A stretch of DNA of 64,000 nt from Haloarcula vallismortis ATCC 29715. Lineage in GTDB: Archaea; Halobacteriota; Halobacteria; Halobacteriales; Haloarculaceae. The translations under genes and the position numbers were made by a program. The notes beneath the pieces were generated by a model. That model had not been told where the DNA came from. It saw only the letters and a list, made by a program, of their open reading frames with translations, and ran no database searches. The stretch lies in the NCBI RefSeq assembly GCF_000337775.1, contig NZ_AOLQ01000021.1, positions 62,001 to 126,000 of the forward strand. Direction: 5' to 3'. Shown here one piece after another: positions 1-8,815 of the stretch (positions are counted from its first letter, which is position 1; each line of letters opens with the position of its first letter).

Positions 1-114
1 CAGCAGCGAGACGAACATGTAGTAGGCGATGCCGGCGGCGAGAAAGGAGACCTCTTCCTCCCGGATGGTGCGGACGACATTCCGACCGACGGAGACAGCG
101 CGTGTGCGGTCCAC
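1..114 (-). CDS. YihY/BrkB-like membrane protein, N-terminal fragment
   Basis: Only the first 38 codons lie in the window, read from a GTG at 114 leftwards off the edge. The peptide has a basic start, then an amphipathic stretch with REEEVSFLAAGIAYYMFVSLL-like composition. The run EVSFLAAGIAYYMFVSLL is the hallmark N-terminus of the YihY/UPF0761 (formerly 'ribonuclease BN') integral membrane family, where this helix enters the membrane. It is divergent or unlinked to the MATE gene that follows in the same orientation. The function of the family is not established. The call rests on the short motif only. Confidence 0.6.
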   Translation of the reverse strand, partial: MDRTRAVSVGRNVVRTIREEEVSFLAAGIAYYMFVSLL

Positions 115-185
115 GCGAGCACATCTGGGTGGAGCCACAAATATACTGTCGACTGGCTGATGTCAGCCGACCGGGACGACAGCAG

Positions 186-1622
186 TCAATCGTCGAGCGC
201 CGCGTCCGGCCGGTACGAGCGGCTCACGATCCGCCACGTCCCTGACCGGAAGCGATAGTAGGTCACTGCCGCGGGAACGGCCGTCTCGACCACCAGCGAG
301 GCGTACAGTGCGAGTTCATCGAGCGGCGTGACGTAGCCGAGATACGCCAGCGGGAGGGCAAAGAGGTACATCCCGGCCAGCTGTGAGTAAAACGGCCAGC
401 GCGTGTCGCCGCTGGCACGGAGCGGCCCGGTCGAGCCGCCGTCGACACCCCTGAACACGACGCTGGCACACGCAACAGCGACGAATACCGTCACCAGCGG
501 GAGCACTGTGGGGTCAGAGACGAACAGGCGGGCGATGCCCCGCGAGAACGGGAGCAGCGTCGCCGCGACGACGATGTACACGCCGATACTCAGTCGGAGG
601 ACGGTCTGTCCCCAGACGGTTGCCTCGGCTTCATCGCCGTCGCCAAGCGCCTGCCCGACGAGGCTGCTCGACGCCAGGCTCAGCCCCCAGTTCGGCGTGT
701 CAAGCAGCGCACGGACCCGTAGCGCCACGACGTATGCTGATACGACGCCAGGGCCGATCAGGCCGACGATGAACAGTCGGGGGAACTGCGCCCCGGTCCG
801 CGCGAGGTTGGCCCCCACCAGCGGTGCCCCGGTCCGTGTGAGGTCGCGAGCCACCTCGCTATCGAAGAACGGTCGAGAGACCGGTATCTGGATCGGCAAC
901 GAACCGACAATCGGGAGCCGCCCACGAGCCAGTCCGACGGCGAACCCGGCCGTGACGAGAACGTTCGCGACGACTGTCCCAAGCGCCGCACCGACGACCC
1001 CGAGGTCAGCCACAAAAATGAGCAGGGCACTCAGGACGATGTTTCCGACCGCGCCGCCGGCCCGCAACAGCATCGGCGTCCAGGCGTCGTCGGCTCCGAC
1101 GAGCGCCCGGCTTCCGATGAGATTGAGCACCGCGAATGGAACGCCAAGCGCCACGACACGCAGGTACTGTACACCGTACCCGATTGCTTGGTTACCTGTC
1201 CCGACCAACGCGACGAGGGTGCTGGGTAGGGTCCAGTACACTGCCGCAAACGGGACTGTCACTGCAACTACGACGACGGCGCTGGTCGTGACGGTGACCG
1301 CCAGTTCCTCGTCGGCGTCGGCTCCGTAGCGCTGTGACACCATCCCGATTGTCCCGCCGGCGACACCCCCACCTAGCGCGAACACGAGTTCCCAGAACGG
1401 GGCGGCGAAGCCCACGCCGGCGATAGCAGTCGGCCCGAGTGCCAGGCCGACCATCGCCACGTCAACCGTCGACTTCGACATCCGGGCGAGCCCGGTGACG
1501 ATCCGGGGCCAGGACAGGTCCGTCGCCCGGCGGACCCGCTCGCGCTCGACGAGGTCGAACTGCGCGAGCAGGCCACCGATGAACAGCAGAACGCCGCGGA
1601 CCGGGTTGTACGTGGAGGGCAC
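186..1622 (-). CDS. MATE family efflux transporter
   Basis: A 478-residue integral membrane protein with about twelve hydrophobic segments arranged as two similar halves. This fits the multidrug and toxic compound extrusion (MATE/NorM/DinF) family, which couples Na+ or H+ entry to export of organic cations. The N-half has the family-like GLALGPTAIAGVGFAAP stretch and the second half repeats the fold after residue 240. The start is a GTG (Met-Pro-Ser-Thr). A TTAA-type box at about 1657-1669 on the minus strand lies roughly 40 nt upstream. It is transcribed divergently from the small membrane protein at 1717. The substrate cannot be told from sequence. Confidence 0.88.
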   Translation of the reverse strand: MPSTYNPVRGVLLFIGGLLAQFDLVERERVRRATDLSWPRIVTGLARMSKSTVDVAMVGLALGPTAIAGVGFAAPFWELVFALGGGVAGGTIGMVSQRYGADADEELAVTVTTSAVVVVAVTVPFAAVYWTLPSTLVALVGTGNQAIGYGVQYLRVVALGVPFAVLNLIGSRALVGADDAWTPMLLRAGGAVGNIVLSALLIFVADLGVVGAALGTVVANVLVTAGFAVGLARGRLPIVGSLPIQIPVSRPFFDSEVARDLTRTGAPLVGANLARTGAQFPRLFIVGLIGPGVVSAYVVALRVRALLDTPNWGLSLASSSLVGQALGDGDEAEATVWGQTVLRLSIGVYIVVAATLLPFSRGIARLFVSDPTVLPLVTVFVAVACASVVFRGVDGGSTGPLRASGDTRWPFYSQLAGMYLFALPLAYLGYVTPLDELALYASLVVETAVPAAVTYYRFRSGTWRIVSRSYRPDAALDD

Positions 1623-1716
1623 GTGTTCGCCGCCGCTTTGCGGTCGACCCGGAAAGGTGTTAAGAAAGGGGCGTCGCCCTCACAGGGTTTATACAGCGCC
1701 GCTGCAACGACCGGAT

Positions 1717-2133
1717 ATGGATACGGAAGCGGCCATCCGGCACGGGACGATGCAGGTAACCGTCCTGTTGCTCGTCGCGGCCGCACTGGCTATCGGCCTC
1801 GGCGTCGCCGGCATCGGCGCGTCTCTGCCGATTGTCGTAGGCCTGCTGGCACTGACGGCTGTTCTGTTCGCTGCTCGTCCTGACGAAGACCGATTCGGTC
1901 TCGTCGCGGGTGTCGATCTGGGGGGCGTCGGCCGGTCGCTGTACCTCGCGCCACTTGCTACGGCGCTGGCGCTGCTCGTCCGCCTGTCTGCCACGCCCGG
2001 TGAGGTGCAGGCCATCGGCGGGCTGCTCGGTCTCGCGGGGATGGCGAACTACTTCCTGCGCCCGGTGTACCTGCTCGCCTACGACCTCGCCTCCGCGGTT
2101 CGAGAGAGCCTTGGCCGTGCAAACGGTCGGTAG
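1717..2133 (+). CDS. small four-helix membrane protein, unknown function
   Basis: 138 residues, with two hydrophobic helices near residues 14-50 and two more near 67-115 (GLLGLAGMANYFLRPVYLLAYDL). No enzymatic motif is visible. The ATG at 1717 was chosen because a TTTATA box at 1688-1693 sits about 25 nt before it, the spacing of a leaderless haloarchaeal transcript; longer in-frame starts run into the MATE promoter. It is divergent from the MATE gene and convergent with trm1. I do not recognise the family. Confidence 0.75.
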   Translation: MDTEAAIRHGTMQVTVLLLVAAALAIGLGVAGIGASLPIVVGLLALTAVLFAARPDEDRFGLVAGVDLGGVGRSLYLAPLATALALLVRLSATPGEVQAIGGLLGLAGMANYFLRPVYLLAYDLASAVRESLGRANGR

Positions 2134-2196
2134 GAAGCAGTTCGAACGTCACAATCTTGTCGCAATTCTCGGTATTGGTTGCGGTTCTCGGCTCCA

Positions 2197-3300
2197 CTAC
2201 TCCGCCGTCGCCTCTCGGATTGCCACCACGTCGGCGTCCGTCTTGAACGTCGTGCCGCCGTAGTGGGTCCGGGAGGCCGCGTAGCCGGCGTCGCGCAGTT
2301 TCTCGATGAAAGCATCCATCGCCTCCGCGCCGCGCCCCCAGCGTTTGCAGAGGCGGTGCTGGTCGTAGTGGGTCGGCGTGTCGATCTCCGCTCCGAGCGT
2401 CGCCAGCAACTCTGTCGCCTCGTCGGCAGTGCCCATCTCTTCGGTGATCTGGCCGGCGACGGCGTCGGTAAAGTCGGGGTCGCAGGTCCGGCCCAGCCAG
2501 ATAGGGCCAGCCGTCTGGAGGTGTTTCTCACAGACCGGACACTCCTCGGGCGGGTCGGCGATGAGGCCGTAATCGTGGTCGCGCCAGAGGCAGTGCTGGC
2601 AGTGGTGGACATAGCCCAGTTCGTCGATGCAGTCGTTGGCGACCTTCGCGCCGTGGTCGAACGCCAGGTAGGTCCGGGCGTAGTGTTTCGTCGCGTGGCT
2701 GAGAATCGGCCGAGCGGCGATGTCGTAGCGGGCCGCCGTCCGGACCATCGCCGACAGCAGGACGCGCATTCCCATCTCGGCGTGGAACTCGGTGTTTCGC
2801 GGGACGGCACCGTAGGAGCGGACGCCGCTCTCGAAGTGCGCTCCGCAGAGGGGAGCCGTGTCGGTGGCCGTCACACAGAGGAGGTGTTTGGTCCCCTGGA
2901 TAGCCGCGTCGGCGAAGGGAATCGGCGTGCCAAAGGGGTCCACGTCCACCACGTCGAACGCCTCTGAGTGCATCAGCACGTTCGCGTCCGACCGCCGAAC
3001 CGAAGCCGCGAGGTCGTTGCGTTCGAGGTTCTGTTCACACAGCGCCGTCGCGTCGTCGTCGATGTCACACAGCGTCGTCTCCCAGTCGTTGGCCGCCGCG
3101 CGGACGCCCCGGATGCCGCTGGCGGCGGTGGCGTCCAGATATGTCGACACGCGGGGGGTTCGCTCTCGGTAGGCCCGTAGCGCCGCCACGGTGATGTCTC
3201 GGTTCAGCTCCTGAACGGGATTGAAGAACACGTCCGCGCCCTTCCCCGCTTCCGGCTGTTCCGGCACCGTGACCGTCACCCGGCCCTCACTGACGCGCAT
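2197..3300 (-). CDS. trm1: tRNA (guanine(26)-N2)-dimethyltransferase Trm1
   Basis: A 367-residue class I SAM methyltransferase that makes N2,N2-dimethylguanosine at tRNA position 26. Visible features are FFNP at residues 25-28, the SAM-binding loop ATAASGIRG at 57-65, the catalytic DPFGTP at 121-126, and a C-terminal zinc module (CQHC and CPVC pairs) typical of archaeal/eukaryotic Trm1. The ATG at 3300 was preferred to the GTG two codons upstream because of the conserved N-terminus and a TTAA box about 27 nt upstream (centre near 3327). Its length matches archaeal homologues. Confidence 0.95.
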   Translation of the reverse strand: MRVSEGRVTVTVPEQPEAGKGADVFFNPVQELNRDITVAALRAYRERTPRVSTYLDATAASGIRGVRAAANDWETTLCDIDDDATALCEQNLERNDLAASVRRSDANVLMHSEAFDVVDVDPFGTPIPFADAAIQGTKHLLCVTATDTAPLCGAHFESGVRSYGAVPRNTEFHAEMGMRVLLSAMVRTAARYDIAARPILSHATKHYARTYLAFDHGAKVANDCIDELGYVHHCQHCLWRDHDYGLIADPPEECPVCEKHLQTAGPIWLGRTCDPDFTDAVAGQITEEMGTADEATELLATLGAEIDTPTHYDQHRLCKRWGRGAEAMDAFIEKLRDAGYAASRTHYGGTTFKTDADVVAIREATAE

Positions 3301-3306
3301 ACTCAC

Positions 3307-3589
3307 CGGTCCGTGTCTGCGCCGTTAAGTCGTTCGAACCTGCCTGTTGTCTCAGCTATTCCTCAGGCAACTGTGAACAGCCAGAAAGCCCCGAGGCGCT
3401 GGCATCGGGGGGGCTCGTTGCGCGCTTCCTCGCTCCTTACAGTCGCTCGTCCAGTGCTTGCATCGCCCGCCGTCCGCCAGCGCCTCGCCCCTTTCAGTCC
3501 CGCCCGACGTTGATGGTGTCATCGCACTGAGAACGTCGGCTGTACAATCGCACTTAGCACGGTCAGCGAACCGGCTCCGCGAGTACCGC
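3307..3589. other. noncoding gap with GAGCGA-type degenerate repeats
   Basis: 283 bases between trm1 and the kinase gene hold the trm1 promoter on the right-to-left strand at about 3320-3332. The rest is GC-rich and shows no convincing reading frame. Read on the minus strand, about 3405-3510 contains loosely repeated GAGCGA/GCGAGG words, like the intergenic stretches at 5780-5910 and 45736-45920. I see no tRNA or terminator. Confidence 0.45.
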
Positions 3590-5272
3590 TCACGCCGCTT
3601 CGGCGGCCGTCCGCTCTCGGGGCAATCGAACAGTCACCGTCGTCCCGTCGCTCGTGTCGAATTCGAGCTCCCCCTCAAGCGTCGTGGTCGTCCAGCGGAC
3701 GAGCCAGAGGCCGATGCCGCTGCCGTGGTTCAGGTCCGTCTCGCGGCCCCGCTCCAGCACGCCGAGTTCGTGCTCTGGAATACCAGGTCCGTTGTCGCTG
3801 ACGGTCAGCACGACGTCGCCGCCATCCACCGTCGCGCCGACGGTGACGACGGCGTCCGGGACGTGCTGGAGGGCGTTCTCGACGAGGTTCGCAAGTAGAA
3901 TCTCCAGCAGGGCGGGCTGGGTCGTCAGCCGGAGGTCGTCGGGTATCTCCACGGCGACCGAGCCATCGTTTCCGTCGCGGGCAGTCGCTATGACTTCGGT
4001 TACGAGGTCAGCCAGTGAAACGGATTCGAGAGCTGCGTCGCCAGCACCCGCTTCTGCGAGTGTTCGGGCCTTCTGTCCGGAATCGACCAGACGACTGACC
4101 GACCGCTCGATGGTCGCTGCGTGGTCGGCGTGGTCGCCGTCGAGCTCCGCCGCTAGCAACTCCGCCCGGGCTTGGATGACGACACTCTCGTTGCGGACGT
4201 TGTGTCTGAGAAAGCGATTGAGCACTTCGAGGCGGCGCTCCCGACGGATCTCGTCGGTGATGTCCTGAAAGACGACCGTGTATCCCAGTTGCGTGCCCGC
4301 CTCGTCACGGAGCGCCGTCTGCCGGATTTTGAACTCGCGGCGTCGGCCTCCGGTTTCGATGGACACCCGGGAACTCTCGCCGTCGGGTGGGATGTCATCA
4401 CCGATCAGGAAGCCGTTCAGTGGTTCTGTCAGCCCCTCACGCTTATCCACGCCGAGCATTCCCTCGGCGGCGGGGTTGAGGTTCACCACCCGCCTCTGGT
4501 CGTCCACGATGGCGACCGGCGTGGCGATATCGTGGATGGCCGCCCGCTCGCCGGCCCGGCGGGTCGCCGGGTGGAACTCGAACATGTCGCTGCGAACAAA
4601 CGCGTACAGGTCCAGCGCGACGTGGGGCAGAAACAGGAGCGTCGTCAGATTGACGGTCGGAACCGGTCCGATGCCGCCGGCCCACACCAACACCGCGGCT
4701 CCGGGCGGAATCGGGCTCAGACCGACCGCCAGCGCCTCGCGCCGGTACAGCGGGCCGTAGCTGACGACTGTATCGAACACCAGCAGGGTCCCGAAACTGA
4801 CGAACAGCATCGCGACGATGATCGTGAGCAGCCCCATCGGCAAGACGGCGTAGTCCGCTCCGGCGCTGCCAGCGGTCGACACGACCCGGAACCCCTCCCA
4901 GACGACTGTGTGGAGCGGGTTCGTGACGACGAGCGCCGTTCCAGCGAGCGGGAGCACCGCCACACCCCGGTACCAGCCACTTTCGAGGACGTTCGTCCGG
5001 CCGGTGTAGCCAAGCGCAAAGGAGAGGAAACAGAAGCCGATCCAGATGATGCCAAGCCAGGACACCATCTCCAGAGCGAGGCGCAGTGTCCGGTCGAACA
5101 CCAGCAGCGCCACGCCGTAGCTGAAACACCAGACTATCTGCGTGACGATGGTCGCGACGAACCACCGCGCGCCGGGCTTGTCCCAGTGCGTCTGGAGCTG
5201 GGCCAGCAGATACAGCGACCCGATTCCCGAGGCAAACGAGCCCAGCGCCAGCCACGGGAAGTCGAGGTTCAT
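3590..5272 (-). CDS. membrane sensor histidine kinase (7TM sensor, PAS, HATPase)
   Basis: 560 residues. Residues about 1-220 hold seven hydrophobic helices of the 'histidine kinase N-terminal 7TM' type. A PAS domain follows (about 225-340, with PVAIVDDQRRVVNLNPAAEGMLG-like core), then a haloarchaeal H-box around FLRHNVRNE with the phospho-accepting His. The C-terminal HATPase has the N-box ENALQH, G1 DNGPGI and G2 GSGIGLWL. It probably autophosphorylates in response to a membrane or redox/light/metabolite cue and passes phosphate to an unlinked receiver; no response regulator is adjacent. The start at 5272 opens directly into the first helix. The longer open frame to 5722 runs antisense through the SWIM gene and is rejected. 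Confidence 0.88.
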   Translation of the reverse strand: MNLDFPWLALGSFASGIGSLYLLAQLQTHWDKPGARWFVATIVTQIVWCFSYGVALLVFDRTLRLALEMVSWLGIIWIGFCFLSFALGYTGRTNVLESGWYRGVAVLPLAGTALVVTNPLHTVVWEGFRVVSTAGSAGADYAVLPMGLLTIIVAMLFVSFGTLLVFDTVVSYGPLYRREALAVGLSPIPPGAAVLVWAGGIGPVPTVNLTTLLFLPHVALDLYAFVRSDMFEFHPATRRAGERAAIHDIATPVAIVDDQRRVVNLNPAAEGMLGVDKREGLTEPLNGFLIGDDIPPDGESSRVSIETGGRRREFKIRQTALRDEAGTQLGYTVVFQDITDEIRRERRLEVLNRFLRHNVRNESVVIQARAELLAAELDGDHADHAATIERSVSRLVDSGQKARTLAEAGAGDAALESVSLADLVTEVIATARDGNDGSVAVEIPDDLRLTTQPALLEILLANLVENALQHVPDAVVTVGATVDGGDVVLTVSDNGPGIPEHELGVLERGRETDLNHGSGIGLWLVRWTTTTLEGELEFDTSDGTTVTVRLPRERTAAEAA

Positions 5273-5404
5273 GTTGGAACAAACCTGTACTCCGTGTTTA
5301 TGCTTCTGGGCACAGTACAAGCATTGATAACTCCTCCGACGGTTGCCAGACAGCCGGGACGTGGCTATTGAAGCCGACGCCGTTTTGTCACCCCTTTCCG
5401 TAGC

Positions 5405-5758
5405 ATGGATGTGACCGCAGTCGAGGAGTGGGTGGCCGAGCTCAAAGCCGCCGGGGAGCTGACCCCGGATGCAGTGTCGGCTATCGTCGCCGTCCACGAT
5501 GATCGCGGCCATCAGGCCATCGAGGCTGTCGGCGAGAGCCGCGTCAAGCAGTACCGCGATTTCACCGTCGTCGTCGGCCACGACGACGAGTACATCGTCG
5601 AGGACGGCGGCTGTACCTGCGCCGACAGCGAGTACAATCTCGACGCCGACGACCCCGACCAGCTCTGCTGGCATGCGATTGCCGTTCGCATCGCCGAGGC
5701 CATCGACGCCGTCGACGACCACGACATGTGGTACTCGGAGGTCCGCGAATTCCTCTAG
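5405..5758 (+). CDS. small SWIM-type zinc-finger protein
   Basis: 117 residues. A helical N-terminal half precedes a compact zinc-binding motif, Cys70-X-Cys72 followed by Cys88-X-His90 (…CWHAIAVRIAEAI), the CxC…CxH pattern of SWIM domains that bind DNA or protein. No catalytic domain is fused. Haloarchaea carry several such short SWIM proteins of unknown role. It is divergent from the kinase gene, separated by 132 bases. DNA or protein binding is inferred from the motif only. Confidence 0.75.
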   Translation: MDVTAVEEWVAELKAAGELTPDAVSAIVAVHDDRGHQAIEAVGESRVKQYRDFTVVVGHDDEYIVEDGGCTCADSEYNLDADDPDQLCWHAIAVRIAEAIDAVDDHDMWYSEVREFL

Positions 5759-6003
5759 ACCACCTTTTTTCCGCTCGGGTGAGCGCTACACGCGCACCGC
5801 TCGCGGCAAAAACGTGGTTTTGCTGAGCGAAGCGAAGCAAGGCTCGAAAGACAAGCGAAGCGAGTCTTTCGGTGGCGAAAAAGGCGCGAATCGCGCCGCG
5901 ATTCGCGTGAAACCACGCGCTGTTGGCGCGCGGTATGCTTGCGGCACAGTTTCCGCACCGTTTTGCATTTTATCGACGTGCTACTGCTACAACGACTGCC
6001 CTG
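5759..6003. repeat. intergenic GCGAAGCGAG-rich segment with hairpins
   Basis: No gene is seen in these 245 bases. From 5822 the DNA is built of overlapping GAGCGAAGCGA-like words. GAAAGAC at 5846-5852 pairs with GTCTTTC at 5864-5870, and CGCGAATCGC at 5885-5894 pairs perfectly with GCGATTCGCG at 5898-5907 around a 3-nt loop. The stretch lies between the convergent ends of the SWIM gene and the acetoacetate-decarboxylase-like gene. It could act as a two-way terminator or be a mobile repeat remnant. Confidence 0.6.
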
Positions 6004-6738
6004 CTACCGCTCCACCGGCCGCCCAGCGCCGTACGTAATCCGTCCCTCCAGCGAGAATCGTAGTAGTGACCGAGAGCCGAGTTCGAGCGAGCGGAGCGTG
6101 TCGGCCCGCTCGTGGTCGCCCGGGTCCACGTCGACGCGACCGCTCAGCGGTGTGGCCCCCAGTTTCCCCTGGAACTCGATTGGTGTCCGTTCGAGCTGTC
6201 CCTCCCGAACTGCGTAGCTCTCGAGCGTTTCCCGGCGCTCCCAGGTCCGGGGCCAGTCGATGCCGACCGTTGCCACGCGGTCGCCGTCCTCGACGACCGT
6301 CGTCTCGCGGCGGGTCGCGTTGTCGCGGTGGGTGATGTCGGCGACCGTCTTCGGGTAGCCCCAGATTTCGTCGCCGAGAGCGCGAGCGGGCTCGGTCGTC
6401 ACCGGCAGCGACCAGACGTAGCTGCCGGCCGCCCGAGTCAGGAGTGGGAGCAGCGGTGGCCGCCAGCCCGCCGTGGTCGCTGGAATCATCACCGCGAACT
6501 CGTCGTAGGGGGCCATCGCGTCGTCGCCGATGCGATGGTACTCGACACAGAGGAGCACGACCGCGGCTCTCCGGGCCGTCGCTCGGACCGGCGTCAGTCC
6601 GTCGGGCAGCAGCGACGCCGCAACGTCGTACCGCGCTGGGAGCATCGCCCCGGCGACCGTCGCCTCGGTGACCAGCGGGAGCGTCACCTCGTGGCCGGTC
6701 GAGAGTCGAACCCGGTCGCAGTCGGTCAGTTTCGTCAT
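6004..6738 (-). CDS. acetoacetate decarboxylase-like protein
   Basis: 244 residues of the acetoacetate decarboxylase (ADC) fold. The region DEIWGYPKTVADI carries the family signature in which the Lys of G-x-P-K forms the Schiff base with the substrate. True ADC has a second Lys after it (PKK), here Thr, so decarboxylation of acetoacetate is not assured; many ADC-fold proteins are aldolase/dehydratase-like. The ATG at 6738 overlaps the TGA of the upstream SDR gene, so the two are probably translationally coupled and may act on related oxo-compounds. Longer frames to 7050 are out-of-frame shadows of the SDR. Confidence 0.75.
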   Translation of the reverse strand: MTKLTDCDRVRLSTGHEVTLPLVTEATVAGAMLPARYDVAASLLPDGLTPVRATARRAAVVLLCVEYHRIGDDAMAPYDEFAVMIPATTAGWRPPLLPLLTRAAGSYVWSLPVTTEPARALGDEIWGYPKTVADITHRDNATRRETTVVEDGDRVATVGIDWPRTWERRETLESYAVREGQLERTPIEFQGKLGATPLSGRVDVDPGDHERADTLRSLELGSRSLLRFSLEGRITYGAGRPVER

Positions 6739-7583
6739 CCCAACCACCGCCCCAGAAACGCGCTTGCTCGACCGAACCCGCGGTGTATCGGGTCCTGCAG
6801 TCGCGCCGGAAGCCAGTGGGTCCACCGGACGAACGTGGCGAAGGCTCCGACGGGGTAGCGGGCCTTCGGTGGGTCGTCGGTCGCTGCGGCCAGCACCGAC
6901 GCCGCGACGGCCTCCGGCGTCGTCGCCAGTGGCCCACCGGTGAGTACCCAGCCGTCCTCTAGCCCGTCGTACGTCCGGTCGTAGGCCGGCGTCCGGTCCT
7001 CCTCGCTCAGACGCCCCAGCGCGCCATCGGCGAAGCCGGTCTCGACCCACGCCGGTTCGACGAGCGAGACGTGGAGTTCGTCCGCTCCGGCGATCTCGAT
7101 CCGAAGCGCGTCGGTAAGCGACTCTACGGCGGCTTTCCCGGCCGAATACGCGCCGAGGCCGGGCGACGCGGTGTGGCCCAGCACGCTGGAGACCGTGATG
7201 ATGCGCCCACCGTGCTCGCGCATCTCGGGGAGCACCGCCTGTACGAGCCGGTGTGGGCCGTGAACCAGCACGTCGAACTGCTCCCGAACCTCGTCGCTGG
7301 AGACGTCTTCAACTGGGCCGGCAACACCGTACCCGGCGTTGTTCACCAGACAATCGAGCCGGCCCGCCTCCGAGCCGATGTGGTCGACAACAGCTGCTAT
7401 CTGTGCGTCGTCGGTCACGTCGAGTTCGAGACAGCGACAGCGCTCGCGGATGTCGTCTGGAAACCCACTTTCGATGTCCGTCGCGTAGACGGTCCAGCCC
7501 GCGTCGGCGAACGCCCGCGCCGTCGCCGCGCCGATACCCGACGCTGCGCCGGTGAGCAGGACGACAGAATCTTCTGTAGACAT
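6735..7583 (-). CDS. short-chain dehydrogenase/reductase (SDR)
   Basis: 282 residues with a classical SDR layout: TGAASGIGAATA near residue 11 (NAD(P)-binding), NNAG motif, catalytic Ser in the SSVLG segment, and YSAGK supplying the catalytic Tyr and Lys. The C-terminal 60 residues resemble the substrate-binding part of SDRs annotated as oxidoreductases of lipophilic alcohols. It is the first gene of a two-gene unit, with its stop codon overlapping the start of the ADC-like gene by 4 nt. The upstream gene is hisH, 20 bases away on the same strand. The substrate is not predictable. Confidence 0.88.
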   Translation of the reverse strand: MSTEDSVVLLTGAASGIGAATARAFADAGWTVYATDIESGFPDDIRERCRCLELDVTDDAQIAAVVDHIGSEAGRLDCLVNNAGYGVAGPVEDVSSDEVREQFDVLVHGPHRLVQAVLPEMREHGGRIITVSSVLGHTASPGLGAYSAGKAAVESLTDALRIEIAGADELHVSLVEPAWVETGFADGALGRLSEEDRTPAYDRTYDGLEDGWVLTGGPLATTPEAVAASVLAAATDDPPKARYPVGAFATFVRWTHWLPARLQDPIHRGFGRASAFLGRWLG

Positions 7584-7603
7584 ACGAATCCCCGAGCGAC
7601 CGC

Positions 7604-8251
7604 TCAGCGGTCGAGGCAGTAGTCGACGTAGTTCCGGAGGATACGCAGCCCTGTCTCACCCGACTTCTCTGGGTGGAACTGCGTCCCGAAGACGTTGCCG
7701 GCGTCGTTGGCGACGATCGAGGCGAAGTCCGTCCCGTAGTCCGTCGTCGCCACCGTCGCGTGCTCGTCGTCGGGGACGGCGTAGTAGGAGTGGACGAAGT
7801 ACGCGTGCTCGCCGTCGACACCCTCGACAAGTGGGTGGTCCCGCGTCACGTCGAGTTCGTTCCAGCCCATGTGTGGCACGGTCTGGTCGCGGCTGAACCG
7901 GACGTTCTTCCCGGGGATGAGGTCCAGCCCCTCGGCGTCGCCCTGCCCCTCGTGGTCCGCCTCCTCGCTCGTCGTCAGGAGCATCTGCATCCCGAGACAG
8001 ATTCCGAACAGTGGCTTGCCGGCCTCGGCCTGTTCGACCAGCGCTTCGCGGAACGGCCCGGCGTTGTCCATCCCTTCGGAGAAGGCTCCGACGCCCGGCA
8101 GGACGATGCCGTCGGCCGCGTCGAACTCCGCGGGGTCCTCTGAGAGAGTCACGTCCGCGCCGGCCCGCTCCAGCCCACGCGTGACGCTCCGGAGGTTTCC
8201 CAGTCCGTAATCGACGACGACCACGTCCGCGGTCGTCTGTCTGACACTCAT
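7604..8251 (-). CDS. hisH: imidazole glycerol phosphate synthase, glutaminase subunit HisH
   Basis: 215 residues of a class I glutamine amidotransferase. The nucleophile is Cys85 in GICLGMQ, with the His193/Glu195 pair in FHPEKS and the oxyanion PGVG loop. HisH supplies ammonia to HisF in histidine biosynthesis. The N-terminus VVVDYGLGNLRSV is diagnostic for HisH. The ATG at 8251 gives the standard length; the longer frame to 8311 adds a non-conserved peptide. HisF is not adjacent, and hisG lies about 32 kb away, so the his genes are dispersed. Confidence 0.94.
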   Translation of the reverse strand: MSVRQTTADVVVVDYGLGNLRSVTRGLERAGADVTLSEDPAEFDAADGIVLPGVGAFSEGMDNAGPFREALVEQAEAGKPLFGICLGMQMLLTTSEEADHEGQGDAEGLDLIPGKNVRFSRDQTVPHMGWNELDVTRDHPLVEGVDGEHAYFVHSYYAVPDDEHATVATTDYGTDFASIVANDAGNVFGTQFHPEKSGETGLRILRNYVDYCLDR

Positions 8252-8421
8252 ACGTTGTCGTAGGCGAACGGGGGGTAAGTGGTTTCCTGTTCGAACAAGC
8301 TTTCCGTACAACCACTGGCCGATGGGTGGTGCCGCTGCCAGCCAGACACCCGGGCCGACGAGAATATCAACTGTGAAAATAAGGCTGTCCAGTTTTATTC
8401 ATCTACTGCATACGGTCGGTG

Positions 8422-8787
8422 ATGGTTGATATTACAGACGTGCTGTACGTCGACGGTAACGTTCTCATCGCTGAGTTTCCCGAAGAGATGGAGATGACGG
8501 ACGAGACGTTTGCGAAAGTCAATGAACGGTTCGAGGAACTCGCCTCACAGCCGGCGGTCGATACGCACATCTCGAATCTCCAGATGGAGGCGTCACTGAA
8601 CGACGACGTGTTCACACGCGCACAGGAGGCCGCGGAGGCGGGCAAGGAGTTCGGTATCTCAGACTGGATTATCGTCTCTGAAGGGATCAAGAAGATGGCG
8701 CTCAAGAGTCGGGTCGGCGAGATTTCAGGTGTCGACATTTCACTGGTCGACACGAAGGCAGAGGCGATGGAACTGGCGACGGCGTAG
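8422..8787 (+). CDS. conserved-looking acidic protein, unknown function
   Basis: 121 residues, soluble and strongly acidic, with alternating strand/helix character and no cysteines or enzymatic motif. ATG at 8422 follows an in-frame GTG and sits about 25 nt after a TTTATTC box (8394-8400), a leaderless arrangement that favours the ATG. Coding character is good: strong third-position GC and an acidic composition like its neighbours. It is convergent with the uracil-DNA glycosylase gene. I do not recognise the family. Confidence 0.75.
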   Translation: MVDITDVLYVDGNVLIAEFPEEMEMTDETFAKVNERFEELASQPAVDTHISNLQMEASLNDDVFTRAQEAAEAGKEFGISDWIIVSEGIKKMALKSRVGEISGVDISLVDTKAEAMELATA

Positions 8788-8815
8788 CCTGTCTGCCGGA
8801 CACGTCTGGGAACAG

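Noticed and set aside
3480-3500. CTTTCAGTCCCGCCC, faintly similar to haloarchaeal CRISPR repeats
   Set aside because: Single occurrence, no spaced copies and no cas genes nearby.
4172-5371. 399-codon plus-strand open frame
   Set aside because: Antisense to the histidine kinase, which has clear PAS and HATPase motifs.
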